In this document: positions 38,250-47,296 of the stretch, piece after piece | Layout: every line of letters starts with the position of its first letter | Numbering within the stretch: position 1 is the stretch's first letter | Assembly (NCBI GenBank): GCA_035503915.1 | Contig: DATJSU010000037.1 | Span: forward strand, 186,001 to 250,000 | From: DATJMJ01 sp035503915 | Lineage (GTDB): Bacteria; Actinomycetota; Acidimicrobiia; Acidimicrobiales; Palsa-688 | Length of the DNA: 64,000 nt | Reading direction: 5' to 3' | Position numbers and translations under genes: made by a program | Notes under the pieces: generated by a model | Databases searched by the model: none | Told to the model about the DNA's origin: nothing | What the model saw: only the letters and a program-made list of their open reading frames with translations

Positions 38250-40742
38250 TTGTTTGAGCGCTTTACTGACCGAGCTCGACGAGTGCTGGTGCTGGCCCAA
38301 GAAGAGGCGCGGCTCCTCAACCACAACTTCATCGGGACCGAGCACATCCTCCTCGGCCTGATCCATGAGGGCGAGGGAGTCGCGGCAAAGGCGCTCGAGT
38401 CTCTCGGCATCAGCCTCGAGGCGGTCCGCGAAAAGGTAGAGGAGACGATAGGGCCGGCCGGGACGTCGACGACCGGGTCGCCGCCCTTCACCCCGCGGGC
38501 CAAAAAGGTCCTCGAGCTTTCGCTCCGGGAAGCCCTTCAACTTGGCCACAACTACATCGGCACCGAGCACATGCTCCTCGGTCTGGTCCGCGAGGGTGAG
38601 GGAGTCGCTGCTCAGGTGCTGGTGAGCCTAGGCGCGGACCTCTCCAGGGTGCGCCAACAGGTCATCCAATTGCTGTCGGGCTACCAGGCGAGCGGCCCCG
38701 AGAAGGCACCGGCGGGCGCCCCTGCGAGCAGCCAGGACGTGCCGGCGGGCAGCCCCGTGCTGGACCAGTTCGGCCGCAACCTCACGCAGTTGGCTCGCGA
38801 GCGCAAGCTCGACCCCGTTATCGGGCGCGAGCGCGAGATCGAGCGCGTCATGCAGGTCCTCTCTCGCCGCACCAAGAACAACCCGGTGCTCATTGGGGAA
38901 CCCGGGGTGGGCAAGACGGCGATCGTCGAGGGGCTCTCGCAGCGGATCGTCGCTGGGGAGGTCCCCGAGACTCTTCGCGGCAAGCAGCTCTACACCCTCG
39001 ACCTCGGTGCCTTGGTGGCGGGTTCTCGCTACCGGGGCGATTTCGAGGAGCGGTTGAAGAAGGTGCTGAAAGAGATCCGTACCCGCGGCGACATCATCCT
39101 TTTCATAGACGAGCTTCACACCCTCGTTGGGGCCGGTGCCGCAGAAGGTGCCATCGACGCCGCATCGATCCTCAAGCCGATGCTTGCACGCGGCGAGCTG
39201 CAGACCATCGGTGCTACGACGCTCGACGAGTACCGTAAGCACCTCGAGAAGGACGCTGCGCTCGAGCGGCGGTTCCAGCCGATCAAGGTGGAAGAGCCGT
39301 CCCTTGCCCACACGATCGAGATCCTGAAGGGCCTACGCGACCGTTATGAAGCTCATCACGGGGTCACGATCACCGACCAAGCTGTCGTGACGGCGGCCAA
39401 CCTGGCCGATCGTTACATCGCCGACCGCTACCTGCCGGACAAGGCGATCGACCTCATCGACGAAGCGGGTAGCCGCCTGCGTATCCGGCGGATGTCCACC
39501 CCGCCGGACTACAAGGCCATCGAGGAGGAGATAGCCAAGGCTCGCAAGGACAAGGAGCTGGCCATCGAGAAGCAGAACTTCGAGCAGGCCAAAAAGCTAC
39601 GCGAGAGGGAAGAGGAGCTGCTCCAGCGCAAGGCCGCCAAGGAGCAGGAATGGCGGGCCGAGGGTGTTGACCTCTTTGATGTGGTCGACGAGGAAGTCAT
39701 CGCCGAGGTCCTGGCCAACTGGACTGGGATCCCTGTCTACAAGCTGACCGAAGAAGAGACTTCGAAGCTGCTCCGCATGGAGGAGGACCTCCACAAGCGG
39801 ATCATCGGCCAAAACGATGCCCTGAAGGCTGTGTCGCAAGCGATCCGGCGCACGCGAGCCGGCTTGAAGGACCCAAAGAGGCCGAGCGGCTCGTTCATCT
39901 TCCTCGGGCCTTCGGGTGTCGGCAAGACCGAGACCGCAAAAGCGCTTGCAGAGTTCCTGTTCGGTGACGAGAGCGCCCTCGTACAGCTCGACATGTCCGA
40001 GTACATGGAAAAACACACCGTGAGCCGGCTGGTCGGCTCGCCGCCTGGCTACGTCGGCTACGAAGAGGGCGGCCAGTTGACCGAGGCCGTGCGGCGCAAG
40101 CCTTTCTCGGTGGTGCTGTTCGACGAGATCGAAAAAGCTCACCCCGATGTCTTCAACGCCCTGTTGCAGATACTCGAGGACGGACGGCTCACCGATGCCC
40201 AAGGTCGCACCGTGGACTTCAAGAACACCGTGATCATCATGACCTCCAACCTGGGCACAGCCGACCTGCGCAAAACCTCGGTCGGTTTCGCCAAGGCGGA
40301 CGAGGCCGTAACCCACGAAAAGATGAAGGCGAAGGTCAACGAGGCGCTCAAGCAGCACTTCCGGCCTGAGTTCCTCAACCGCATCGACGAGGTCATTGTT
40401 TTTCACGAGCTCACCAAGGACGAGATCACCGAGATCGTCGACCTCTACATGCGCAGGGTCCGCGAACAACTTGAGTCCCAAGGCCTCTCGGTTGAGCTCA
40501 CGAGGTCTGCCAAGTACATGGTCGTCGAAAACGGTTACGACTCGACGATGGGAGCGAGGCCGCTTCGTAGGGCACTCCAGCGCTTGGTGGAAGACCCGCT
40601 GTCGGAGAAGATCCTCTGGAAGGAGTTCCGCGCGGGGGACACGATCATCGTCGACTCCGAAAACGGCGAGATCACGTTCCGAGCGATGGAGCACTTCGAG
40701 CCGCCGCCTGTCGAGCTGGCGGGGGCCGGCAGCAGCGACTGA
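38250..40742 (+). CDS. clpC: ATP-dependent Clp protease ATPase subunit
   Basis: 830 residues from TTG 38250. Double N-terminal Clp repeat ('FERFTDRARRVLVLAQEEAR', second copy at about 75-145), first AAA+ module with Walker A 'GEPGVGKTA' (about residue 216), UVR motif near 435-460, and second AAA+ module with Walker A 'GPSGVGKTE' (about 553) plus 'GYEEGGQLTEAVRRKP'. It unfolds proteins for ClpP, which is not in this window. The family-typical C-terminus is present. The gene order clpC then radA-disA is a common actinobacterial arrangement. Confidence 0.97.
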   Translation: MFERFTDRARRVLVLAQEEARLLNHNFIGTEHILLGLIHEGEGVAAKALESLGISLEAVREKVEETIGPAGTSTTGSPPFTPRAKKVLELSLREALQLGHNYIGTEHMLLGLVREGEGVAAQVLVSLGADLSRVRQQVIQLLSGYQASGPEKAPAGAPASSQDVPAGSPVLDQFGRNLTQLARERKLDPVIGREREIERVMQVLSRRTKNNPVLIGEPGVGKTAIVEGLSQRIVAGEVPETLRGKQLYTLDLGALVAGSRYRGDFEERLKKVLKEIRTRGDIILFIDELHTLVGAGAAEGAIDAASILKPMLARGELQTIGATTLDEYRKHLEKDAALERRFQPIKVEEPSLAHTIEILKGLRDRYEAHHGVTITDQAVVTAANLADRYIADRYLPDKAIDLIDEAGSRLRIRRMSTPPDYKAIEEEIAKARKDKELAIEKQNFEQAKKLREREEELLQRKAAKEQEWRAEGVDLFDVVDEEVIAEVLANWTGIPVYKLTEEETSKLLRMEEDLHKRIIGQNDALKAVSQAIRRTRAGLKDPKRPSGSFIFLGPSGVGKTETAKALAEFLFGDESALVQLDMSEYMEKHTVSRLVGSPPGYVGYEEGGQLTEAVRRKPFSVVLFDEIEKAHPDVFNALLQILEDGRLTDAQGRTVDFKNTVIIMTSNLGTADLRKTSVGFAKADEAVTHEKMKAKVNEALKQHFRPEFLNRIDEVIVFHELTKDEITEIVDLYMRRVREQLESQGLSVELTRSAKYMVVENGYDSTMGARPLRRALQRLVEDPLSEKILWKEFRAGDTIIVDSENGEITFRAMEHFEPPPVELAGAGSSD

Positions 40743-40765
40743 TCCTGACCCCAGTACTTCGCAGG

Positions 40766-41587
40766 TTGCGGAGGGGGCACAAAGTCGCCCTTGCCGCAAT
40801 CGCCCTGTTTGGCGCCCTGGCCGGAGTGAGCGGTTGCGGCGCCTCTGTCGCCGTGCGCGTGGTGGTGGCGCGCCACGGCTCAGGCTCGGTCAACGTAGTG
40901 CTCACCTTGCCGCGGGCAACGGCCGCTGGTACCCAAGATCTCCGCGCGGGGCTCCCTCTTGGGGACGCGCGCAGTGCGGGTTGGGTGGTCACCGGCCCGT
41001 CCCCCGGCCCTGGGGGGTCCTCGGTCCTGCGGGCGACGCACCAGTTTACCGCTCTTGCGCAGGTGCCCGACCTACTGGCGGACATCGCCGGCTCCGGCCC
41101 GGCCGCGGACCGGCCCTTCCGGCTCTCGGTTTCCGAGGGCCATGGGCTCCTCGAGGACAGCTTTGCAGCCCGCGGAGTGGTCGACCTGACCTGTTCGCTG
41201 TCGTGCTTCGACGACCCCCGTTTGGCGCGCAACCTCGGTTACCCCCTCGGTCTGCCGCTGTCCCAGCTCACAAACTTGACAGGTGGGGGCCTGGAGCAGG
41301 CGATCACCTTCAGCTTCCAGCTCAGCCTCCCTGGGAGCACGCAGCGCTCCAACGCCACCCAGGAAACCAAAAGCGTGCTTACGTGGGCGCCTCGTCTTGG
41401 GAGCTCGACGCCTGTCGAGGCGACGTCGCAAGCTGTCAACGTCGGCTTCGTGCGCGACGTCCTGATCGCAGTGAGTGCCGGCGCCGTCCTCGTGGCAGCG
41501 ACAGCGGCTTGGCTCCTAGCCCGCCGCCGGCGCCTCGAGGCTGAGGGTGCGGCCGGTGTCCCGGGGGCAAGGCCACCTACGGAGTAG
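40766..41587 (+). CDS. Membrane-anchored lipoprotein, LppM-like (DUF3153)
   Basis: 273 residues from TTG 40766. The signal peptide ends in the lipobox 'GVSGC' (Cys24), so it is predicted to be lipid-modified. The body is mostly beta-strand, and a C-terminal transmembrane helix ('VLIAVSAGAVLVAATAAWLLA') with a basic tail follows. That layout (lipobox, beta domain, TM) matches the LppM/DUF3153 group. Function in the envelope is unknown. It lies between clpC and radA, separated by 23 and 45 nt. Confidence 0.75.
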   Translation: MRRGHKVALAAIALFGALAGVSGCGASVAVRVVVARHGSGSVNVVLTLPRATAAGTQDLRAGLPLGDARSAGWVVTGPSPGPGGSSVLRATHQFTALAQVPDLLADIAGSGPAADRPFRLSVSEGHGLLEDSFAARGVVDLTCSLSCFDDPRLARNLGYPLGLPLSQLTNLTGGGLEQAITFSFQLSLPGSTQRSNATQETKSVLTWAPRLGSSTPVEATSQAVNVGFVRDVLIAVSAGAVLVAATAAWLLARRRRLEAEGAAGVPGARPPTE

Positions 41588-41632
41588 CACCGGGAGTTAT
41601 GGTCACACGGTGGCGGTAGCGTCCCCATCGCC

Positions 41633-43114
41633 ATGAGCAAGATAAGTACCGTTCACCGGTGCGGTTCGTGCGGGAGCACGCAGCCGCGCTGGACCGGCCG
41701 GTGCCCGGCCTGCGGCCAATGGAACTCTCTCCAGGAGGAGCACGCCCCTCCCTTGGTCCTGCACAGGGCGCACCTCAGCCGCCGGGCAACTGCGGACCAG
41801 GCAGATCTTTGGGGAACCGGGCCGCAAGCTCTCGTCGAGGTCGATGTCCGGGGCCACCTGCCGGTACCGACGGGCGTCCCCGAGCTCGACCGCGTCCTGG
41901 CCGGTGGTCTCCTCCCGAGGTCGGCGACGCTCCTCGGTGGGGAGCCAGGCACAGGTAAGTCGACACTTCTGCTGCAGGCGCTCGCCTCGATGGCGCTTGC
42001 GGGACGGCGCTGCCTGCTGGTCGCCGCCGAAGAGCCTGCCCAACAAGTCCGCAGGCGGGCGACGCGCCTGGGTGCTGACGTCCCCGACGTGTTCGTCGTC
42101 GAGGCCACGCAATTGCCGGCAATCGAGGCCGCGATCGCCCAGCTTTCCCCGGACGTGGTCGTCGTGGACTCAGTCCAAGCCGTGAGCGACCCAGAGCTCG
42201 CCTCCGGCGCCGGTTCCGTGCTCCAGGTCCGCGAATGTGCCTCGAGCTTGGCGGCGGCGGCCCGGGCGGTTGGCGCCGCTCTCGTGCTGGTCGGACACGT
42301 AACCAAGGACGGTGCGCTCGCTGGCCCGCGGGCACTCGAGCACCTGGTAGACACAGTGCTCAGCTTTGAAGGCGACCGCTACCTGTCGCTGAGGGCGCTG
42401 AGGGCGGTCAAGCACCGCTTCGGGCCGACGGGGGAGACGGGTCTTTTCGAGATGGGGGAAAGCGGCCTGAGCGGGGTGGACGACCCGAGCGCGCTCTTCC
42501 TCGGCGACCGGCTGGTCGGCTCCCCCGGCTCGGCGGTGGCGGTCCCCGTTGAGGGCTACCGAGCGGTACTTGTCGAGGTGCAAGCGCTCGTCGGGCGGAC
42601 CTCCCAGGTACCTCGCCGCCTTGTCACGGGCGTTGACGCGGGCCGGGTGGGTTTCCTCGTAGCGGTGCTGCACGAGCGAGCTCAGGTCCCAGTGTCGGAC
42701 CGCGACGTCTATGTCTCGGTGACCGGTGGCGCGCGTGCGATAGAGCCCGCGACGGATCTTGCGATCTGTCTCGCCTTGACCTCCGCTCTCGGGGAGATCC
42801 CTGTCCCTCCGGAGCTGATAGCCGTGGGCGAGGTGGGCCTGGGGGGCGAACTGCGAAGGGCGGGAGGCATGGCCAAACGGCTCGCTGAGGCTCAACGGCT
42901 GGGTTTTGAGACGGCTCTCTTGCCCGCAGAGCGCTCGCGCGTGCCGCGGGCACGTGGTGCCGGGGGGCAAACTGCTCATCCCGCAGGTGCGGGCCTACGC
43001 GAGCTGCGGGCGCCAAGCCTAAGAGAGGCACTCGTGCTCACCTTTGGGGAAAGAGCCTTGGCGGAGGCGCTACACCAGCACAACCGCAGGGTGCGGTCTT
43101 CTGAGCGCACTTAG
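41633..43114 (+). CDS. radA: DNA repair protein RadA
   Basis: 493 residues. The N-terminal C4 zinc finger (C10, C13, C24, C27), the RecA-like ATPase with Walker A 'GGEPGTGKSTLL' (about residue 103), the RadA signature 'VKHRFGPTGETGLFEM' and a C-terminal Lon-like domain. It drives branch migration during recombinational repair. It lies just upstream of disA, a pairing seen in many Gram-positive bacteria where RadA modulates DisA activity. Confidence 0.96.
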   Translation: MSKISTVHRCGSCGSTQPRWTGRCPACGQWNSLQEEHAPPLVLHRAHLSRRATADQADLWGTGPQALVEVDVRGHLPVPTGVPELDRVLAGGLLPRSATLLGGEPGTGKSTLLLQALASMALAGRRCLLVAAEEPAQQVRRRATRLGADVPDVFVVEATQLPAIEAAIAQLSPDVVVVDSVQAVSDPELASGAGSVLQVRECASSLAAAARAVGAALVLVGHVTKDGALAGPRALEHLVDTVLSFEGDRYLSLRALRAVKHRFGPTGETGLFEMGESGLSGVDDPSALFLGDRLVGSPGSAVAVPVEGYRAVLVEVQALVGRTSQVPRRLVTGVDAGRVGFLVAVLHERAQVPVSDRDVYVSVTGGARAIEPATDLAICLALTSALGEIPVPPELIAVGEVGLGGELRRAGGMAKRLAEAQRLGFETALLPAERSRVPRARGAGGQTAHPAGAGLRELRAPSLREALVLTFGERALAEALHQHNRRVRSSERT

Positions 43115-43162
43115 CCAGCGGGGTCTTCCCCCATGGCTTCGCCTTTGGGTTAGCATCGGCCG

Positions 43163-44236
43163 GTGCCGGACAGGCTGAGTGCCGCGATGATTGAGGCGCT
43201 CGGCTCGATTGCCCCGGGACGGCCTTTGCGCGAAGGCCTCGACCGGATCCTCCAGGCCAACATGGGGGCCCTCATAGTCGTAGGCGACGGCCCTGAAGTC
43301 CTTTCGATCTGCTCGGGCGGTTTCCTCTTGGACTCGGAGTTCAGCCCTCAGCGGCTCTCGGAGCTGGCGAAGATGGACGGCGCGATCATCCTCGCCGCTG
43401 ACGCGAGCCGGATAGCGCGCGCCAACGTACACCTGGTCCCCAACCCGACCGTCGCCACGACCGAGACCGGCACACGGCACCGGACAGCAGAACGAGTGGC
43501 ACGTTCGATCGATGTACCTGTGATAACCGTCTCAGAGGACAGGTCCGTCATTGCGGTGTACCGGGGCGAGCAGCAGCGGCCTTTGGTGCCTGTAGAGCGG
43601 CTCTTGGCCCGCGCCAACCAGGCGCTCGAAACGCTCGAGGGTTACCGCGACCGCCTGGACGTGGTGACCAACGCGCTTTCGGCGCTCGAAGTCGAAGACA
43701 TGGTGACGACCCGCGATGTCGTAACTGTGCTCCAGCGCACTGAGATGGTGCGGCGGATCGCCGAGGAAGTCGACGGTTACAGCATCGAGCTGGGGACCGA
43801 CAGCCGGCTGGTCAGGCTGCAGCTCGAAGAGATGCTTGCCGGCGTCGAGGAGGAACGGCGTCAGATTTTGCGCGATTACCTGCCACCGGACCTGGAGTGG
43901 GACGTGGGGGACGCTCTCGTCGCGCTGAGCCACCTCTCGACGGACCGTTTGCTCGACCTCTCAAAGGTGGCCAGCGTCCTGCGCATCGGAGCGCCCAGCT
44001 CGGACTTGGAAAGCACCCTGCGCCCCTACGGTTACCGGCTCCTCTCCAAGATCCCTCGGCTCCCGGACCAGGTAGTCCACAACATCGTCGCCCGGTACGG
44101 AGGCCTCCAGCAGGTGCTCCGGGCCAGTGTCGAGGACCTCGACAAAGTAGAAGGCATAGAGGTCGCGGGTGCCCATTTCGTGAAGGAAGGGCTCGCCCGG
44201 TTGGCTGAGACAAGCATCCTCGACCGGCTCGGCTGA
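43163..44236 (+). CDS. disA: Diadenylate cyclase, DNA integrity scanning protein
   Basis: 357 residues from GTG 43163. The DAC domain has the catalytic 'DGA' at 72-74 and 'RHR' at 105-107 in 'GTRHRTAER'. A helical spine and a C-terminal HhH DNA-binding domain follow ('RLPDQVVHNIVARYGGLQQVL'). It makes c-di-AMP while scanning DNA for branched structures. Product and RadA coupling are inferred from the family. No c-di-AMP riboswitch was recognised in this window. Confidence 0.96.
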   Translation: MPDRLSAAMIEALGSIAPGRPLREGLDRILQANMGALIVVGDGPEVLSICSGGFLLDSEFSPQRLSELAKMDGAIILAADASRIARANVHLVPNPTVATTETGTRHRTAERVARSIDVPVITVSEDRSVIAVYRGEQQRPLVPVERLLARANQALETLEGYRDRLDVVTNALSALEVEDMVTTRDVVTVLQRTEMVRRIAEEVDGYSIELGTDSRLVRLQLEEMLAGVEEERRQILRDYLPPDLEWDVGDALVALSHLSTDRLLDLSKVASVLRIGAPSSDLESTLRPYGYRLLSKIPRLPDQVVHNIVARYGGLQQVLRASVEDLDKVEGIEVAGAHFVKEGLARLAETSILDRLG

Positions 44237-44365
44237 GGCCGGCTCAACGCTCTAGGGCGCGGCGCGTGCACTTTACGGGTGGGCCGCGCAGATCGTTTGG
44301 AAACGGCTCCCGAAAAGTCCTACCCTGGATATCAGGCAAATCAGCTCTACCACCATTGGAGATGC

Positions 44366-44845
44366 ATGGCGTTTGACGTTGGGGACAAGGTCGTATATCC
44401 CCATCACGGAGCAGCGGTCGTTGAGAGGCGGGAATTGCGGGCGGACTTCGGCGAGCAGCGCGAGTACCTGGTCCTCCGCTTGGCTTACGGGGATTTGACG
44501 CTGAAAGTCCCGGTGGACTCGATGGCTGATGTCGGGATCAGGGAAGTCATCAACGACGAAGAAGTCGAAGAGGTCTTCGCTGTGCTGCGTAAAAAAGACG
44601 TCCGCATGCCGACTAACTGGTCTCGGCGCTATAAGAACCACGTCGAAAAGCTCAAGTCCGGGGACATTTACCAGGTGGCAGAAGTCGTGCGGAACCTCTC
44701 CAACCGAGACAAGGACAAGGGTCTTTCGGCAGGTGAGAAGCGGATGCTCAACCGCGCCCGCCAGATCCTTGTCTCGGAGCTGACCTTCGCGATCGGTGTC
44801 TCCGAAGCCGAGGCGGAAAAGAAGCTCGACGAAGCACTTCCCTAG
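44366..44845 (+). CDS. carD: CarD-family RNA polymerase-binding transcription factor
   Basis: 159 residues from ATG 44366 (GGAG at 44358). The Tudor-like RNAP-interacting domain opens with 'FDVGDKVVYPHHGAAVVERRE'. The helical DNA-binding domain contains 'PTNWSRRYKNHVEKLKSGD', including the Trp that stabilises the upstream edge of the open promoter complex. In mycobacteria CarD is essential and boosts rRNA transcription. An ORF from 44279 would extend it upstream without similarity. Its stop overlaps the ispD GTG by one base. Confidence 0.95.
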   Translation: MAFDVGDKVVYPHHGAAVVERRELRADFGEQREYLVLRLAYGDLTLKVPVDSMADVGIREVINDEEVEEVFAVLRKKDVRMPTNWSRRYKNHVEKLKSGDIYQVAEVVRNLSNRDKDKGLSAGEKRMLNRARQILVSELTFAIGVSEAEAEKKLDEALP

Positions 44846-45549
44846 TGACCGCTGGTGGCTCGGTCTGGGCCGTCATAGTTGCTGCGGGCAGCGGTAGCCG
44901 CTTTGGAGGTCACAAACAGTTCGCGACCCTTGGGGGGCGTGAGGTAGCCGAGTGGTCGATCACAGCGGCTGCGCGCTGTTGCGACGGTACCGTGCTCGTA
45001 GTCCCACGAGGAGCGTCTCCCGGCTGCGCTCCCATGGTCTCACGAGTTGTCAGCGGTGGGCCCACTCGGCCCGCGTCGGTCCGTGCCGGCCTCGGCGCCG
45101 TACCGGTGCAAGCGCGCTTCGTCGTAGTCCACGATGCCGCCCGGCCCCTCGCCAGCGACCAGGTCTGGCGGGCCGTGATCTCGGCAGTGCGCGAGGGCGC
45201 CGACGCGGCGGTGCCGTGTTTGCCGGTGACGGACACCATCAAGCAGCTCCAGCCTGACGGGCGCCTGCTCACGCTGCAACGTTCCCTGCTGTTTGCCGCA
45301 CAGACCCCTCAGGCCTTCCTCGCCGAGAGCTTGCGGGCAGCCCACGCCGGTGGAGGGGAAGCAACTGACGACGCCTCTTTGGTGGAAGCTCTTGGCGGCA
45401 CCGTGGTACAGGTGCCGGGGGACGCTACCAACTTCAAGCTAACCACGGGTTGGGACCTCCTCGTTGCTGAGGCGCTCGTGTCAGGGGGGGAGCTCAAACC
45501 AGGGAAGCTGGCTGAGCGCAGCGGCGGGGTGCTGGGCGGCGACCAGTGA
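44845..45549 (+). CDS. ispD: 2-C-methyl-D-erythritol 4-phosphate cytidylyltransferase
   Basis: 234 residues from GTG 44845. 'WAVIVAAGSGSRFGGHKQF' is the CTP-binding loop (Gly-rich, conserved Arg and Lys), and 'VHDAARPLAS' and 'ATDDASLVEALGGTV' follow. Third step of the MEP isoprenoid pathway. Translationally coupled to ispF, whose GTG overlaps the ispD stop. Confidence 0.95.
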   Translation: MTAGGSVWAVIVAAGSGSRFGGHKQFATLGGREVAEWSITAAARCCDGTVLVVPRGASPGCAPMVSRVVSGGPTRPASVRAGLGAVPVQARFVVVHDAARPLASDQVWRAVISAVREGADAAVPCLPVTDTIKQLQPDGRLLTLQRSLLFAAQTPQAFLAESLRAAHAGGGEATDDASLVEALGGTVVQVPGDATNFKLTTGWDLLVAEALVSGGELKPGKLAERSGGVLGGDQ

Positions 45550-46016
45550 CCTGGCGAATAGGCCAGGGTTTTGACATCCACCCTTTCTCGGACGACCCGG
45601 CTCGACCGCTTGTCTTGGGTGGGGTCCTGGTCGAGGGACGAGGCCTGCGGGGCCACAGCGACGCCGATGTCGTGTGCCATGCGATCACCGATGCGCTCCT
45701 CGGTGCGGCTGGGCTTGGCGACATCGGCATGATGTTCCCAGACACGGACGAGCGTTGGGCCGGAGCTAACAGCGTTGTCCTGCTCGGCGCTGCCAGTGGC
45801 CGCCTCGCGGGGTCCTGGAGGACGGCCAACGTCGATTGCACGGTGATCGCCGAGAGCCCTCACTTGGCTAGTTACCGGGAGAAAATGCAAGACAAGCTTT
45901 CCCAAGTGCTGGCTGCGCCCGTATCTGTCAAGGCCAAACGGGGGGAGGGTTTGGGCGCTCTCGGGCGCAGGGAAGGCATCGCCTGCCTCGCTGTCGCCCT
46001 CCTTGAAGCGCTATGA
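45546..46016 (+). CDS. ispF: 2-C-methyl-D-erythritol 2,4-cyclodiphosphate synthase
   Basis: 156 residues. 'RIGQGFDIHPF' carries the zinc ligands Asp and His; 'LRGHSDADVVCHAITDALLGA' the third ligand and conserved loop; 'KAKRGEGLGALGRREGIAC' the C-terminal signature. It follows IspD in the MEP pathway and overlaps it by 4 nt. Its TGA overlaps the rRNA methyltransferase start (ATGA). Confidence 0.96.
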   Translation: MTWRIGQGFDIHPFSDDPARPLVLGGVLVEGRGLRGHSDADVVCHAITDALLGAAGLGDIGMMFPDTDERWAGANSVVLLGAASGRLAGSWRTANVDCTVIAESPHLASYREKMQDKLSQVLAAPVSVKAKRGEGLGALGRREGIACLAVALLEAL

Positions 46017-46885
46017 AGCCAGCGAGGGGGACCGCTGAACGAGCTGCGGGCGGGACCGCGAGAGGGAACGGCCTCGACTTGCGCCGGGCAGCCGCCCAGC
46101 TCGGCGGCGAGCAGGTCGAAGGCCATCACGCCGTCCGCGCCCTTTTCTCTGCAGGCAAGCGGCGGGCAACCCGCCTCTGGGTAGCCGAGCCGCGATCGTC
46201 CGCAAGCGCGCTGGCGGAAATTGTCGAGCTCGCTCGGAGCCAACGAACGCGGGTCGACTTCAAAAGTACAGCGCAGCTGGCCTCGGCCTCTTTGACGGCG
46301 GCGCCTCAGGGGGTGATCGCCTGGGCAAGCCCGGTACGAGCGGTCTCACTGGACGGGCTAGTGGAGACGTCCCGGCCGGTCCCCTTCTTGGTCGTGCTCG
46401 ATGGCGTCACCGACCCAGGCAATTTTGGCGCCCTCTTACGCAGCGCCGCTTGCGCAGGCGCGACAGGCGTCATCATCAGGCGGCACAGGGCGGCCCCCCT
46501 CACGGCGGCTGCTATGAAGGCAGCTGCCGGGGCGGCGGAGGTGCTCCCGATAGCGCAGGTACCCGGGATCCCAGCTGCCCTCGGGACGCTCGCGAAAGCC
46601 GGCATCTGGGTTGCCGGACTGGAGCCCGGAGCTGGCGAAAGCATCTGGTCGAGCCCGCTGCTCGATGGCCCGGTTGCCATCGTGCTCGGCTCTGAGGGTG
46701 AAGGCCTCTCCCGCCTGGTCCGCGAGCGCTGTGATTCGCTCCTCGAGGTCCCCCAAGCGCAAGTGCTCGGCTCGCTCAACGTCTCGGCGGCTGCGGCAGT
46801 GGGCTGTTTCGAGGTGGCCCGGCGACGGCTGGGGCGCGGCGACCCAAAGGCCGGGCCCGAAAATGTCCAGGAATTTGGCTGCTGA
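46013..46885 (+). CDS. 23S rRNA 2'-O-methyltransferase, TrmH/RlmB family
   Basis: 290 residues. The N-terminal substrate-binding domain starts at 'VEGHHAVRALFSAGKR'. The SPOUT domain has motif 1 'VVLDGVTDPGNFGALLRSA', motif 2 'IVLGSEGEGLSRLV' and motif 3 'LGSLNVSAAAAVGCFE', all needed for the trefoil-knot SAM site. Probably modifies a 23S rRNA guanosine (RlmB) or a related site. About 35 unstructured residues precede the domain. In most actinobacteria cysS sits between ispF and this gene; here they overlap directly. Confidence 0.92.
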   Translation: MKPARGTAERAAGGTARGNGLDLRRAAAQLGGEQVEGHHAVRALFSAGKRRATRLWVAEPRSSASALAEIVELARSQRTRVDFKSTAQLASASLTAAPQGVIAWASPVRAVSLDGLVETSRPVPFLVVLDGVTDPGNFGALLRSAACAGATGVIIRRHRAAPLTAAAMKAAAGAAEVLPIAQVPGIPAALGTLAKAGIWVAGLEPGAGESIWSSPLLDGPVAIVLGSEGEGLSRLVRERCDSLLEVPQAQVLGSLNVSAAAAVGCFEVARRRLGRGDPKAGPENVQEFGC

Positions 46886-46969
46886 TCAACGCCTATTGCA
46901 ACACCTACCAGTAGAATTGCGAGAAGCAAAAGCAGTAAGGTCGCTCATCGAGCGCCTTCTGGCCGCCCG

Positions 46970-47182
46970 TCAGGAGCGCTCGTCTGCCTCCGTCACGTAC
47001 TCCCAGTCGACGAGGTCCCGGCGCTCAATCACCACGGGGGCTTCACGGTCTTTGGAGAGCTCTCGTGCACGCTCCTCGGCGGCATCGTCGTCTGCGAGTT
47101 CGCGGGTCTCGATCTCGGCGCCACCTGGCTCGGAGAAGCGGTAAAGAGGAGTGCTGCCGGCTGGGGGACCGCTGTAGGTCAT
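46970..47182 (-). CDS. Small conserved-looking acidic protein
   Basis: 70 residues from ATG 47182, no recognised domain. The composition is strongly acidic, with a helical stretch 'ADDDAAEERARELSK' and a C-terminal 'VVIERRDLVDWEYVTEADE'. No signal peptide, no cysteines. It is followed about 80 nt later by the end of the convergent methyltransferase gene. Reality is supported by composition and codon use rather than by homology. Confidence 0.5.
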   Translation of the reverse strand: MTYSGPPAGSTPLYRFSEPGGAEIETRELADDDAAEERARELSKDREAPVVIERRDLVDWEYVTEADERS

Positions 47183-47296
47183 GACGCGATCGTACTGTCC
47201 AACCCGCCTCGTCCGGCTCTTTCATGAGGTTGCAGTTCTGCCACAGTCCTGATGCGGTGACGGTGATAGGCGAGGCGCGAGGCTAAAGAGACACCC

